Below are positions 40,666 to 48,833 of a stretch of 57,185 nucleotides of DNA, piece after piece (the first letter of the stretch is position 1; the number at the start of each line of letters is the position of its first letter). The stretch lies in assembly GCA_023474425.1 (NCBI GenBank), contig JAMCXX010000004.1, positions 1 through 57,185 of the forward strand. The letters run 5' to 3'. Source of the DNA: Patescibacteria group bacterium (GTDB lineage Bacteria > Patescibacteriota > WWE3 > JAMCXX01). Both the position numbers and the translations under genes were made by a program. A model generated the notes under the pieces. It searched no databases and was not told where the DNA came from. It saw nothing but the letters and a program-made list of their open reading frames with translations.

Positions 40666-41091
40666 ATGACTTTCGAATTAGGAAACCGAGTCATCCGAAA
40701 AGCGGCCGGAATAATTGTTAAGGACAGAAAACTCCTTTTGTTTAAAGGAGGCGGTAAGGATACCTTTGTTGCACCCGGAGGTAAACCAGAAGGTAACGAG
40801 ACAATAACGGAAGCACTTGCCCGTGAACTTAAAGAAGAGGTTGGAATAGTAATTGACGGTAATGATTTGGAAGAATTTGGAACATTTTCTGCCGAGGCGG
40901 CCACCAAACCCGGTTATGTTGTTAAGATGGAAACCTTTATTGTTAAGTCCTGGCAGGGAGAAATTAAAGCCTGCGAAGAAGGCTCAGAGATACTCTGGAT
41001 AAACTCTCAAATTCCAAAGGATATAAAAGTAGGCTCAATATTCGCTCATGAAGTAACTCCCAGATTAAAGGAAAGAAACTTAATCGATTAA
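40666..41091 (+). CDS. Nudix hydrolase
   Basis: A 141-residue protein. The Nudix box is complete: GGKPEGNETITEALARELKEEVGI (residue region 44-67), matching G-x5-E-x7-R-E-U-x-E-E-x-G-U, with Glu residues for Mg2+. The N-terminus VIRKAAGIIVKDRKLLLFKGG fits the fold. Substrates of such small Nudix proteins are nucleoside diphosphate derivatives, either house-cleaning (oxidised dNTP) or others. The ATG follows the palindromic repeat, and there is no clear ribosome-binding site. Confidence 0.88.
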   Translation: MTFELGNRVIRKAAGIIVKDRKLLLFKGGGKDTFVAPGGKPEGNETITEALARELKEEVGIVIDGNDLEEFGTFSAEAATKPGYVVKMETFIVKSWQGEIKACEEGSEILWINSQIPKDIKVGSIFAHEVTPRLKERNLID

Positions 41092-41141
41092 TACTAAAGA
41101 GCTGTATAATATTTAAGTTATCGACCGCTCATAAACAAGTC

Positions 41142-41540
41142 TTACAAAATGGGCACCATAATAATCAACTCTTTTTGCGACCGGTAAAATTCAATCCGTG
41201 GGCGGGAAATATCTTCTGGGTATTTGCTGGCCAATGACTTAAAAGTTGGATAAAGCTGGTCAATCTTACCACCCCAATCCCAGATCTTGGTTTTAACATA
41301 TTTTCCTTCGGGAATTGATGTTTCCCCGAATCCTAGAGCCCGAGGATCCTCCCCAGCTACAACCGCCACAGCGGCAAGGTAGGTTTTCCCTTCGTCAGAA
41401 ATAATCCCATAGAATCTCCTCCCCTTTAAGGTGGAAAGTTTTCCCTCCAGCGTACTAAACGCCGCCGCCGCCCCTTGGGGTCCATCTTCCGACTTAACAT
41501 ACATTACCTTTATCTCATCTAACAAAATTTCAGATTCCAT
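41142..41540 (-). CDS. GyrI-like/effector-binding domain protein
   Basis: A 132-residue protein. The features LSTLKGRRFYGIISDEGKTYLAAVAVVAGEDP, SIPEGKYVKTKIWDWGG and IEFYRSQKELIIMVPIL fit the SHS2-type effector-binding fold (GyrI-like/AraC-effector). Stand-alone members bind small hydrophobic molecules or modulate gyrase; here no DNA-binding domain is attached. It lies 2 bases from the rarA stop and may share its transcript. Confidence 0.72.
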   Translation of the reverse strand: MESEILLDEIKVMYVKSEDGPQGAAAAFSTLEGKLSTLKGRRFYGIISDEGKTYLAAVAVVAGEDPRALGFGETSIPEGKYVKTKIWDWGGKIDQLYPTFKSLASKYPEDISRPRIEFYRSQKELIIMVPIL

Positions 41541-41542
41541 AA

Positions 41543-42730
41543 TTAACAGTTAGCTCCTTTATGAATTTTAGTAAAATAAGTGTGGTTCCTTATTACATCC
41601 GGCAAAAAACTTTCCCTAGTATATTTTTCGTAACCTTTGCTGTAACCCAAGTCCCTCATAAGTCTCGTGGGAGCGTTTCTAATTTTAAGAGGAATAGGAA
41701 GGTTCCCATATTCTTTGACATCTGCCAGGGCTTTCATGTAGGCATCGTACGCCGAGCGGTCTTTGGGGGCTTTAGACAGATAAACCGCTCCGTGGGCCAA
41801 ATTTTCCTGGCATTCAGGCAAGCCGATTGTTTCACAGGCGCGAAAGACCTCATTGGCCACAACCAGCGCCGTTGACTGAGCCATACCCACATCCTCCGAA
41901 GCAAAAACAACCAAACGCCTTGCAATAAACAGCGGGTCTTCGCCGGCGGCTACCATGCGGGCCAAATAATAAAGAGCCGCATCCGCGTTGGAAGCTCTCA
42001 TTGATTTAATAAAGGCACTAATCGTATCGTAGTGTTCGTCGCCCACCCGGTCATACCTTAAAAACTTGCTCTGCAGTGCCTGCGCCAAAGTTTTCTGACT
42101 CACTTCTTTGTACAAACGGGCGGTCTCTTCCATAAGGTTTAAGGCCTTACGGGCGTCGCCGTTGGCAAAAGCAACCAAAAAATCCTCGGCTTCGCACTCG
42201 AGTTCCACCGAAATTTCCTTGGCTCCCCTCTTTAAAATTCGGGAAAGGTCGCCCGCTGAAAGCGGCTCCAAAACAAAGACGCGGGCACGGGACAAAAGCG
42301 GGCTAATTATCTCAAAACTGGGATTTTCGGTCGTGGCGCCAAATAGAACAATAGTTCCGTCTTCAACAAAAGGCAGAAAAGCGTCCTGCTGGGCTTTAGT
42401 GAACCGATGTATTTCGTCTATGAACAGAATCGTTCTCCGACCGGAAGTTTTAAGACGTTCCCGGGCTTCCCCAACCACCGCCATCACATCGGCTTTTCTG
42501 GCCGCTACGGCCGAGTACTCAACAAAATGCGCGCCCGTTTGGGAAGAAATAATCCTGGCCAAAGTGGTCTTGCCGATTCCCGGAGGCCCCCAAAAAATAA
42601 TGGAGAAAAGATTGCCGGTTTCAACAATTTTGGAAAGCGGTTTATCTACACCAATTAAATGGCTCTGTCCGACCACCTCTCCAAGCGTTGAGGGCCTGAT
42701 TCTATCTGCCAAGGGAGCCGCTGTGTTCAT
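41543..42730 (-). CDS. rarA: Replication-associated recombination protein A (RarA/MgsA)
   Basis: A 395-residue AAA+ ATPase related to clamp loaders, acting at stalled forks. PLADRIRPSTLGEVVGQSHLIG is the family start, FWGPPGIGKTTLARII the Walker A, ILFIDEIHRF the Walker B, GATTENPSFEIISPLLSRARVFVL gives sensor 1 and the Arg-finger region, and GDARKALNLME the sensor 2. The C-terminal DRVGDEHYDTISAFIKSMRASNADAALYYLARM matches the tetramerisation domain. A leftward promoter TTGACA-N17-CATACT lies upstream. Confidence 0.95.
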   Translation of the reverse strand: MNTAAPLADRIRPSTLGEVVGQSHLIGVDKPLSKIVETGNLFSIIFWGPPGIGKTTLARIISSQTGAHFVEYSAVAARKADVMAVVGEARERLKTSGRRTILFIDEIHRFTKAQQDAFLPFVEDGTIVLFGATTENPSFEIISPLLSRARVFVLEPLSAGDLSRILKRGAKEISVELECEAEDFLVAFANGDARKALNLMEETARLYKEVSQKTLAQALQSKFLRYDRVGDEHYDTISAFIKSMRASNADAALYYLARMVAAGEDPLFIARRLVVFASEDVGMAQSTALVVANEVFRACETIGLPECQENLAHGAVYLSKAPKDRSAYDAYMKALADVKEYGNLPIPLKIRNAPTRLMRDLGYSKGYEKYTRESFLPDVIRNHTYFTKIHKGANC

Positions 42731-42764
42731 ACTTTCCGGTTTCGGTAAACTTTCGGTTAATCAC

Positions 42765-42793
42765 AGTATGGGCTATTAAGTTCGTGGTGTCAA
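42765..42793 (-). promoter_or_regulatory. rarA promoter
   Basis: Leftward TTGACA (42793-42788), 17-base spacer, CATACT (42770-42765), 35 bases before the rarA ATG. Confidence 0.65.
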
Positions 42794-42807
42794 TTAGAAA
42801 AAACGGG

Positions 42808-43077
42808 TTATTTTTGAGGTTTGGCGGGAATTACGGAGACTTTTTTCTTGCCTTTTTTTAGAAAGGAATAGTCGACAACGCCTTCAATCATAGAAAAAAT
42901 AGTATAATCGCGGCCCATACCCACGTTGAGACCTGGGTGAATCACCGTTCCCAACTGTTTAACCAAAACGGTCCCGACCTTAACTTTTTGACCGCCGTAA
43001 ACTTTTATTCCCCGCGATTTACCGCGGATATTTCCTCCCTGGCGGGCTTTGCTGCCCCCGGCTTTTTTATGCGCCAT
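42808..43077 (-). CDS. rpmA: 50S ribosomal protein L27
   Basis: An 89-residue protein. MAHKKAGGSKARQGGN is the usual mature N-terminus of L27, reaching the peptidyl-transferase centre; no N-terminal extension that would require Prp cleavage is present. GIKVYGGQKVKVGTVLVKQLGT and HPGLNVGMGRDYTIFSMIEG are conserved. It follows rplU by 11 bases, the usual rplU-rpmA pair. Confidence 0.96.
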   Translation of the reverse strand: MAHKKAGGSKARQGGNIRGKSRGIKVYGGQKVKVGTVLVKQLGTVIHPGLNVGMGRDYTIFSMIEGVVDYSFLKKGKKKVSVIPAKPQK

Positions 43078-43088
43078 ACCTTATAAAA

Positions 43089-43463
43089 TTACGAACTTAT
43101 AGAAATAACTCTTACTTTAGTCAAACTTGATCTGTAGCCAATGTGCTTCCGGTACCGCGATTTGGCTTTATACTTATAAACATCAATCTTAGGCCCTTTC
43201 AAGTTCTCCACTATCTCCAGCTTAACCCCAGCTCCTTCCAAATAAGGCCGGCCGAATTTCGCCTGACCGTCTTTCGACAAAAGTAAAACCTGTTTAATCT
43301 CAAAACTCTCGCCGGTTTCCAGGCCGCGGCGGTCAATTGTAAAAACCTCCCCTTCCTTAACCAGGTATTGATGTCCGGACAGTTCAACGACAGCCAAAAC
43401 ACTACCCGTCCTTGCCGTGTTGTCAGGGTTTTCTTTAATTTTCGCAATCTTTTTCGTGACCAT
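43089..43463 (-). CDS. rplU: 50S ribosomal protein L21
   Basis: A 124-residue protein with the L21 core: LAVVELSGHQYLVKEGEVFTIDRRG, VLLLSKDGQAKFGRPYLEGAGVKLEIV and KIDVYKYKAKSRYRKHIGYRSSLTKVRV (residue regions). It has an N-terminal extension of about 20 residues (VTKKIAKIKENPDNTARTG). It binds 23S rRNA in the 50S subunit. It follows rodA by 19 bases, so rodA, rplU and rpmA are likely one transcript. Confidence 0.95.
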   Translation of the reverse strand: MVTKKIAKIKENPDNTARTGSVLAVVELSGHQYLVKEGEVFTIDRRGLETGESFEIKQVLLLSKDGQAKFGRPYLEGAGVKLEIVENLKGPKIDVYKYKAKSRYRKHIGYRSSLTKVRVISISS

Positions 43464-43482
43464 AAGAAAGCATTTTAATTTA

Positions 43483-44547
43483 TTATGTCTCTTTGTGCAA
43501 GACGGTTGACTGGACCACGCCCAGGCAAAGGACGGTCGTTACCAGAGAGCTGCCGCCGGATGAAATGAGAGGCAGAGGAATGCCCGTAACCGGAGCCAAA
43601 CCAAGATTCATTCCGATATTAATGGCGAATTGCGAAAAAATCATGGAGAAAACCCCCAAACACAGAAGTTTGCTAAAAGGTTGGACGGCTCGGTCATATA
43701 GAATCAAAATCCGAAAAAGCATAAATGTAAAAATAATTAGAATAAGAAAATCGCCTACAAGACCCCATTCTTCGGATAAAGCGGCAAAAATAAAATCGTT
43801 ATGGTACTCGGGCAAAAAACGCAGACGGCTTTGTGTTCCCTGCCCAAAGCCCCGACCAAAAATTTGTCCGCTACCAATGGCGATGCGGGACTGGAGAATA
43901 TGGTAACCGGCGCCCAAAGGGTCCGCAGAGGGACTTAAGAATGTGGTTAATCTTTGACGTTGGTATGCTTTTAGCGAATGCCAGAGAATTGGGGAAACAA
44001 GAATTGCCGCCAAACCAAAGATAATCAGATATTTAACTTTAAAACCGCTGCCAACAAGCATCAGCATCCAAATAGAAAAAATAACCAGGGTGGTGCCTAA
44101 ATCCGGCTGCCAAAAGACAAGCAAAATCGGCGGTGTAATAATAAACAGACAAATAAGAAAGCTTCTTATATTACCCCGCCAGAAACGCGAAGAAAAGAAA
44201 GCCGCCAAAACTACAATCAAGAGAAACTTGGCGAGTTCCGAGGTTTGCAGGGTAACTCCACCTAAGAAAAGGGGGATCCAACGCACGGCTCCATGCGAGA
44301 GAATACCGATAAATAAGGTGGCCGTAAGAAGAGTAAGGGCTAAAAAATAAAAAAAAGGCGAAAAAATTTTAAAATAGTCCGTTTGCGTAAAGGCTACAAA
44401 AAAATAGAGAATTAACCCAAACAGCCCAAAAACAGCCTGCTCGGCAGCCAAACCCGGGTCGGTGGAGTAAATCACCAAAACACCAAATGAGATTAAAAAA
44501 ATCATGGGAATAAAAATTCCCCAGTCAAATTTTCTTAGGTTCTCCAT
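43483..44547 (-). CDS. rodA: RodA/FtsW-family peptidoglycan glycosyltransferase
   Basis: A 354-residue SEDS protein with about ten membrane segments. It polymerises lipid II into glycan strands. Motifs: FWQPDLGTTLVIFSIW, QSRIAIGSGQIFGRGFGQGTQ, LPEYHNDFIFAALSEEWGLVGD with the catalytic Asp region, and GMNLGLAPVTGIPLPLISSGGSSL (residue regions). The gene order with ribosomal proteins suggests the elongation enzyme RodA, but RodA and FtsW cannot be separated with certainty. A TATAAT-like -10 lies 16 bases before the start (44568-44563, minus). Confidence 0.92.
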   Translation of the reverse strand: MENLRKFDWGIFIPMIFLISFGVLVIYSTDPGLAAEQAVFGLFGLILYFFVAFTQTDYFKIFSPFFYFLALTLLTATLFIGILSHGAVRWIPLFLGGVTLQTSELAKFLLIVVLAAFFSSRFWRGNIRSFLICLFIITPPILLVFWQPDLGTTLVIFSIWMLMLVGSGFKVKYLIIFGLAAILVSPILWHSLKAYQRQRLTTFLSPSADPLGAGYHILQSRIAIGSGQIFGRGFGQGTQSRLRFLPEYHNDFIFAALSEEWGLVGDFLILIIFTFMLFRILILYDRAVQPFSKLLCLGVFSMIFSQFAINIGMNLGLAPVTGIPLPLISSGGSSLVTTVLCLGVVQSTVLHKET

Positions 44548-44626
44548 AACTAAGACGTTTTAATTATAATCCCTTTTAGGAAAAAATTAGGGAAGTGAAC
44601 GGTTTTGGTCCACTCCCCCATAAGTC

Positions 44627-45082
44627 TTACTCCCGAGATTTGAGACTAAGATACAATATTTGTTGACCTGGCCTAAGACGCTCGCTGAAGCCAAATCTTC
44701 CGAAGACTTCCGGTTTACGGGTAACGGTCATAACTGTTTCAATCCCTTGACGGCGCGCAAACTGCACTCCGGAGCCAATCAGGTCGGAACCTACTCCCAT
44801 ACGACGAAACTCTGGCAGAACATAGAAAGTGCGAATCTCGCACCAGCGTCCGCCGTTATCGACCACCCGACCGTTAAGCACCGAGGCATAAATGCGGACA
44901 AACAGACAGCCAATCACCTTTTCTTCATGGACGGCAACAAAACCGCAGCCAATCAAGGCCCTAATCTCGTCTTCCTTGCAGAGCAGTAAATCTCCCTCCT
45001 CGTATCCCAAGCGGTTCAACTCCAATATTGAAGGTACATCCGGCGGTATCGCACCCCTAACCAGAGCTTTTAAGCCGTTCAT
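44627..45082 (-). CDS. GNAT acetyltransferase, ArgA-like
   Basis: A 151-residue protein. VRGAIPPDVPSILELNRLGYEEGDLL at the N-terminus, FVAVHEEKVIGCLFVRI, CEIRTFYVLPEFRRMGVGSDLIGSGVQFARRQGI with the acetyl-CoA loop (R/Q-x-x-G-x-G, here RRMGVG), and VTRKPEVFGRFGFSE are the GNAT features. The layout most resembles the acetyltransferase domain of N-acetylglutamate synthase. With no arginine pathway genes around, its substrate stays unknown. It precedes ileS by 26 bases in the leftward sense. Confidence 0.87.
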   Translation of the reverse strand: MNGLKALVRGAIPPDVPSILELNRLGYEEGDLLLCKEDEIRALIGCGFVAVHEEKVIGCLFVRIYASVLNGRVVDNGGRWCEIRTFYVLPEFRRMGVGSDLIGSGVQFARRQGIETVMTVTRKPEVFGRFGFSERLRPGQQILYLSLKSRE

Positions 45083-45108
45083 TGATCCCTCCCTCTAGTT
45101 TTACGCGG

Positions 45109-47958
45109 CTAGATCAATTCTATCCTAAAATCTTTTGCTGAAGCGACACTCTCGGCTAATGTCTCTTTTTTAATATAGTCCTCAAACTCTTTTGGCCAGG
45201 AGGGCGCAAAAATTCTAATTCTGTCTGTGACTTTGCAACCGGCTTCCTTGCGCAAATCCTGAATCTGTCTAACAAGATCTCGCGCTTCGCCTTCAGCTTT
45301 GAGTTCCGGTGTGATAACAGTATCCAAAGTCACCTGTGGCTCGGAAGCAGTAGTATCTTTTTTCCACTCCACCATTTTTATATTAACTTCGTCCAGAATT
45401 AATTGTTCTAAGTCTTTTCCGACCGCACTACCACTATAATTAACTATAACTTTGGCCAAAGGCTGACGGACCTTGATGGACTTTTCTTTTCTTTGAGCGT
45501 GCCCCAGCTCACAAATCTTCCTCACCAAAACCATATCATCCATCAGGGATGCCGAGGCTCCCGAAGTCTGCCCAGCTTCGCTGCCCCGACTCCGGGGGGC
45601 GGGCCAATTCGCCAAATGCACCGATTCTTCCCCGGTTAAGTCTTTGTAAACATACTCGGTGATAAACGGAATAATAGGCGCCGCTACTTTAGAAAAGCGG
45701 ATAAGCGCTGTTGCCAAAACTTGGAGTGAATCGGTTCTACTGTCCTTAATAACGTCCCGGCTGCGCCGCAGGTACCAGGTGGACAAATCGGAAACATATT
45801 CGCGCATTAACTTGCAGGAACTAACCGTATCATAATCATCCATAAAACCGGTCGCTTCCCTAACTAGCCAGTCCGTTCTGATAATCAGCCACTCGTCCAA
45901 AACCGTCATCTTTCCTTTTGGCCACTCGTCCTTGAATTGATCCTGCGAATACAACCGCAAAAACCTAAAACAGTTGAAGTAAAGATTTATAAACTGGTTG
46001 CGGGCTTCCTCCACACCAGACTCTGAAAAAATAACATCCTCGGCCTTCATTACGGAAGAGCCCATCATATAAAACCTCAAAGAGTCCACGCCGTACTTGT
46101 TGATCACGATCATGGGATCGGGGAAATTACCGCGCGATTTACTCATTTTTTTACCATCGGTGCCAAGATAAGTACCCGTCACCGAAACATTTTTAAAGCT
46201 GGGCTTACCAAACACCGCCACGGAAATTCTGTGCAAAACATTAAACCAGGCCCGCACCTGCGCCACATATTCACCAATAAAGTCGGCCGGGTAGTTTTTT
46301 TCGAACCACTCTTTGTTTTCAAAAGGATAATGCTTGGCGGCAAAAGACATAGAGCCGCTTTCCACCCAGCAGTCAAAAACATCGGGAATCCGCATCATCT
46401 CGCCCCCGCATTCACATTTGAGTCTGATTCCGTCTATGTAAGGTCTGTGCAGATCAAAGTCATTGGTCAACGGTTGACTATTTTTAGCTAACGACTTCAA
46501 TTCTTCAACCGAACCAATAATCTGCTTCGTCTGACAGGATTCACACACCCAAATTGGCATTGGATTTCCCCAATAACGGCTGCGGCTAATATTCCAGTCC
46601 GGAGAATTCTCAAGGATGTCCTTAAATTGTCCGTGCTTAAAATGCTGCGGGTGCCAAGAAATCTGTTCGTTGGCGGCTACCAGTTCTTTTTTGATTTTTT
46701 GAATATTAATAAACCAGGCCGGTACGGCATTGTAAAAAAGCGGGGTGTCGCAACGGTAACAAAACGGATAGGGGTGAACTATTTTTTCTTCGCGGTAAAG
46801 TAAATCCCGCGACTTAAGATCGTCTATGACCAAAGGGTTAGCCTGTTTAAAAAACTTTCCGGCCAGAAAACCGGTGAAGGGCAAGAATTTTCCTTCGTCC
46901 GAAAGCATGGGCACAGCCGGAAGACCCAATTCCATTCCCAGACGATAATCGTCTTCTCCATACATTACCGCTGTGTGAACGACGCCGGTACCTTCTTCCA
47001 TACTCACAAAATCCGCCCCCGCAACATAAAAAGCCTTCCTGTCACCTATGGGAAGAAACCCATACAAAGGTTCATATTCTAATCCGACCAGATCTTTGCC
47101 CTTGATTTCTTCAACGACTTCATAAGGTTCCTTAATAACCTTTTCTGCTAGAGATTTAGCCAAAATCAATAGTTCTTCGTCCTTACTTCTTAATTCTTTC
47201 TTCTTAATTCTGATTTTGACGTAATCAGCTTTTTCATCCACAGCTAAAGCCACATTTCCCGGTAATGTCCAAGGAGTCGTCGTCCATGCGAGTATATATC
47301 CCTCATCCTTGATTCTTGATTCTTTATTCTTGATTCTAAACTTCACATAGACCGACTCGTCCTCCACATCCCGGTAACTTTTGTCCATGGCGATTTCAAA
47401 ATCGGAAAGGGGCGTAGCGCAACGCGGGCAATAAAGAATCACGCGGCGGCCTTCGTAAACCAAACCTTTTTCCCAAAGTTTCTTGAACCCCCACCACACC
47501 GACTCCATAAAGGTGTTGTCCATGGTTTTGTAGGAGTGCTCCATGTCAACAAATCTTCCGATGCGGGTAATAAATTTTTTCCACTCTTTATCGAACCTTA
47601 AAACGGCTAAGCGGCAGGCTTCGTTGAATTTATCTATCCCCAAGGCTTCAATACCTTTTTTGCCCCCGGTAATTGCCAATTCTTTTTCCACAATATTTTC
47701 AATGGGCAGGCCGTGGCAATCCCAACCCCAAACCCGCTCCACCCGGAAGCCCCGCATCGTCCAGTAACGCGGCATAACGTCTTTAAGAGTAGAACCTAGA
47801 AGATGGCCGTAGTGAGGCAGACCCGTGGCAAAGGGCGGGCCGTCATAAAATACGTAATGACGATCTTGCGGTCGGTTTTCCACCGACTTTTCAAAAATCC
47901 TGTTTTTTTGCCAAAAATCGATTACCTTTTCTTCTACCTCCGGAAGCGTTTGGGCCAT
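45109..47958 (-). CDS. ileS: Isoleucyl-tRNA synthetase
   Basis: A 949-residue class Ia synthetase charging tRNA-Ile. HYGH (49-52) is the HIGH motif, KMSKS lies near residue 603, the CP1 editing domain has AWTTTPWTLPGN, and NISRSRYWGNPMPIW and DVFDCWVESGSM are conserved core segments. The zinc-binding C-x-x-C is at CESCQ near 470. Sequence and length are more like the eukaryotic-type IleS2 branch. Two short stretches (near 47185-47212 and 47307-47341) are made of ATTCTTGATTCT-like repeats coding KNKESRIKDE and KKKELRSKDE. A segment PRSRGSEAGQTSGASAS (near 45548-45600) may be a small insert. Confidence 0.95.
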   Translation of the reverse strand: MAQTLPEVEEKVIDFWQKNRIFEKSVENRPQDRHYVFYDGPPFATGLPHYGHLLGSTLKDVMPRYWTMRGFRVERVWGWDCHGLPIENIVEKELAITGGKKGIEALGIDKFNEACRLAVLRFDKEWKKFITRIGRFVDMEHSYKTMDNTFMESVWWGFKKLWEKGLVYEGRRVILYCPRCATPLSDFEIAMDKSYRDVEDESVYVKFRIKNKESRIKDEGYILAWTTTPWTLPGNVALAVDEKADYVKIRIKKKELRSKDEELLILAKSLAEKVIKEPYEVVEEIKGKDLVGLEYEPLYGFLPIGDRKAFYVAGADFVSMEEGTGVVHTAVMYGEDDYRLGMELGLPAVPMLSDEGKFLPFTGFLAGKFFKQANPLVIDDLKSRDLLYREEKIVHPYPFCYRCDTPLFYNAVPAWFINIQKIKKELVAANEQISWHPQHFKHGQFKDILENSPDWNISRSRYWGNPMPIWVCESCQTKQIIGSVEELKSLAKNSQPLTNDFDLHRPYIDGIRLKCECGGEMMRIPDVFDCWVESGSMSFAAKHYPFENKEWFEKNYPADFIGEYVAQVRAWFNVLHRISVAVFGKPSFKNVSVTGTYLGTDGKKMSKSRGNFPDPMIVINKYGVDSLRFYMMGSSVMKAEDVIFSESGVEEARNQFINLYFNCFRFLRLYSQDQFKDEWPKGKMTVLDEWLIIRTDWLVREATGFMDDYDTVSSCKLMREYVSDLSTWYLRRSRDVIKDSRTDSLQVLATALIRFSKVAAPIIPFITEYVYKDLTGEESVHLANWPAPRSRGSEAGQTSGASASLMDDMVLVRKICELGHAQRKEKSIKVRQPLAKVIVNYSGSAVGKDLEQLILDEVNIKMVEWKKDTTASEPQVTLDTVITPELKAEGEARDLVRQIQDLRKEAGCKVTDRIRIFAPSWPKEFEDYIKKETLAESVASAKDFRIELI
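47307..47341. repeat. Short tandem repeat inside ileS
   Basis: CTTGATTCTTGATTCTTT-type units in tandem code for FRIKNKESRIKDEG in the CP1 domain. A related unit (TTACTTCTTAATTCTTTC) lies at about 47185-47212. Both look like a low-complexity repeat that is read in frame. Confidence 0.55.
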
Positions 47959-47965
47959 AACTTGA

Positions 47966-48160
47966 TTATTTTATCACGAAGGATGGGGAAGAGGGGCTTG
48001 CCTCTTTAATAATGGACGATGAGGTTGACAGTCTCTCGCTACCGGAAGGATTATAGATCGCCGGCAGTTTTGATGCTTTGTAAACAAGAAAAGTTGTTAG
48101 AACAATGCCTGCCAAGGCAACTACCGCCAAAACTGCGTAAAAAGACTGCTCCCGTTTCAT
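47966..48160 (-). CDS. Small single-pass membrane protein
   Basis: A 64-residue protein: short basic head (MKREQS), one hydrophobic helix FYAVLAVVALAGIVLTTFLVY (7-27), then a Ser/Pro-rich tail (SERLSTSSSIIKEASPSSPS). No domain match known to me. It ends 8 bases before the ileS start on the same strand, so it may be co-transcribed. A real gene is likely from the clean membrane pattern, but not certain. Confidence 0.55.
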   Translation of the reverse strand: MKREQSFYAVLAVVALAGIVLTTFLVYKASKLPAIYNPSGSERLSTSSSIIKEASPSSPSFVIK

Positions 48161-48225
48161 TTGGCTAAATTATGGTCAAATTAGGTTTAATTGTCAAAAA
48201 CTATACAAGCTGATAAGTTTGGGTA

Positions 48226-48774
48226 GTGGCCATATACACACGAACCGGAGATATCGGAACAACCTCGGTAGGCAGTTTTAAGCGACGGTCAAAAGCTGAC
48301 GGACTGGTTAAAATTTTGGGCGATTTGGACGAGCTTAACTCGAGTCTTGGCTTGGTTCTCTCTTACTCCAAAACGACGCGGACGGCAAAAATCCTTAAAA
48401 CGGTTCAAAACTCCATTTTTAATCTGGGCGCCAAACTTACCGGGCACCAAAAAAACTTCCGGAAACTTGAACATCCCGATGTAGGATTTCTGGAGAGAGA
48501 AATTGACAAAATCGAACGGGAACTTAAACCTCTAAGAAATTTTATTCTGCCCGGCGGTAGTAAAGGTTCGGCGCATCTGCATTTAGCCCGATCCGTCTGC
48601 CGAAGAGCCGAAAGAACCGTGGCGGAAAATCGTAAACTGGTAACAGAGGATAATAGAATCCTCTTACCCTACCTAAATCGTTTGGCCGACCTCCTATTTG
48701 TTTTAGCCCGATTCGAAAATCAAAGAGCGGGCCTTAAAGACCGGCTTTGGAACAAAGAATTTAAAACCCCTTGA
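48226..48774 (+). CDS. pduO: PduO-type ATP:cob(I)alamin adenosyltransferase
   Basis: A 182-residue protein from a GTG start. It makes adenosylcobalamin from cob(I)alamin and ATP. IYTRTGDIGTTSVGSFKRRSKADG is the ATP-binding N-terminal loop, GDLDELNSSLGL follows, then HLARSVCRRAERTVAEN with the R-x-x-x-R-R-A-E-R motif, and PYLNRLADLLFVLARFEN at the C-terminus. It lies just upstream of the cobalamin-dependent RNR (the RNR promoter overlaps its end), so cofactor supply and use are together. No cobalamin synthesis genes are seen; the cofactor is probably salvaged. Confidence 0.92.
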   Translation: MAIYTRTGDIGTTSVGSFKRRSKADGLVKILGDLDELNSSLGLVLSYSKTTRTAKILKTVQNSIFNLGAKLTGHQKNFRKLEHPDVGFLEREIDKIERELKPLRNFILPGGSKGSAHLHLARSVCRRAERTVAENRKLVTEDNRILLPYLNRLADLLFVLARFENQRAGLKDRLWNKEFKTP

Positions 48775-48775
48775 C

Positions 48776-48823
48776 AGCAGTCATTTTGTGTATCAGGATT
48801 TCCCATAACACAAGAAGTTGTGT
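48776..48823 (+). promoter_or_regulatory. Paired NrdR-box-like sites before the RNR gene
   Basis: ACACAAGAAGTTGTGT (48808-48823) is a 16-base palindrome close to the NrdR box ACACwATATATwGTGT. Exactly 32 bases upstream, 48776-48791 ends in the same TTTTGTGT half-site with a degenerate left half. Two boxes about three helical turns apart are the known NrdR arrangement. TTGACA (48771-48776) is a -35 candidate that overlaps the first box; the -10 is poor. Box 2 with TTTTT after it also looks like a terminator. Confidence 0.6.
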
Positions 48824-48833
48824 TTTTGCTTTT

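Noticed and set aside
45548-45600. A palindrome CCCGAAGTC...GACTCCGGG in ileS as a further inserted element
   Set aside because: Only nine pairs with a mismatch and no shared sequence with the two element families; noted in the ileS entry but not counted.
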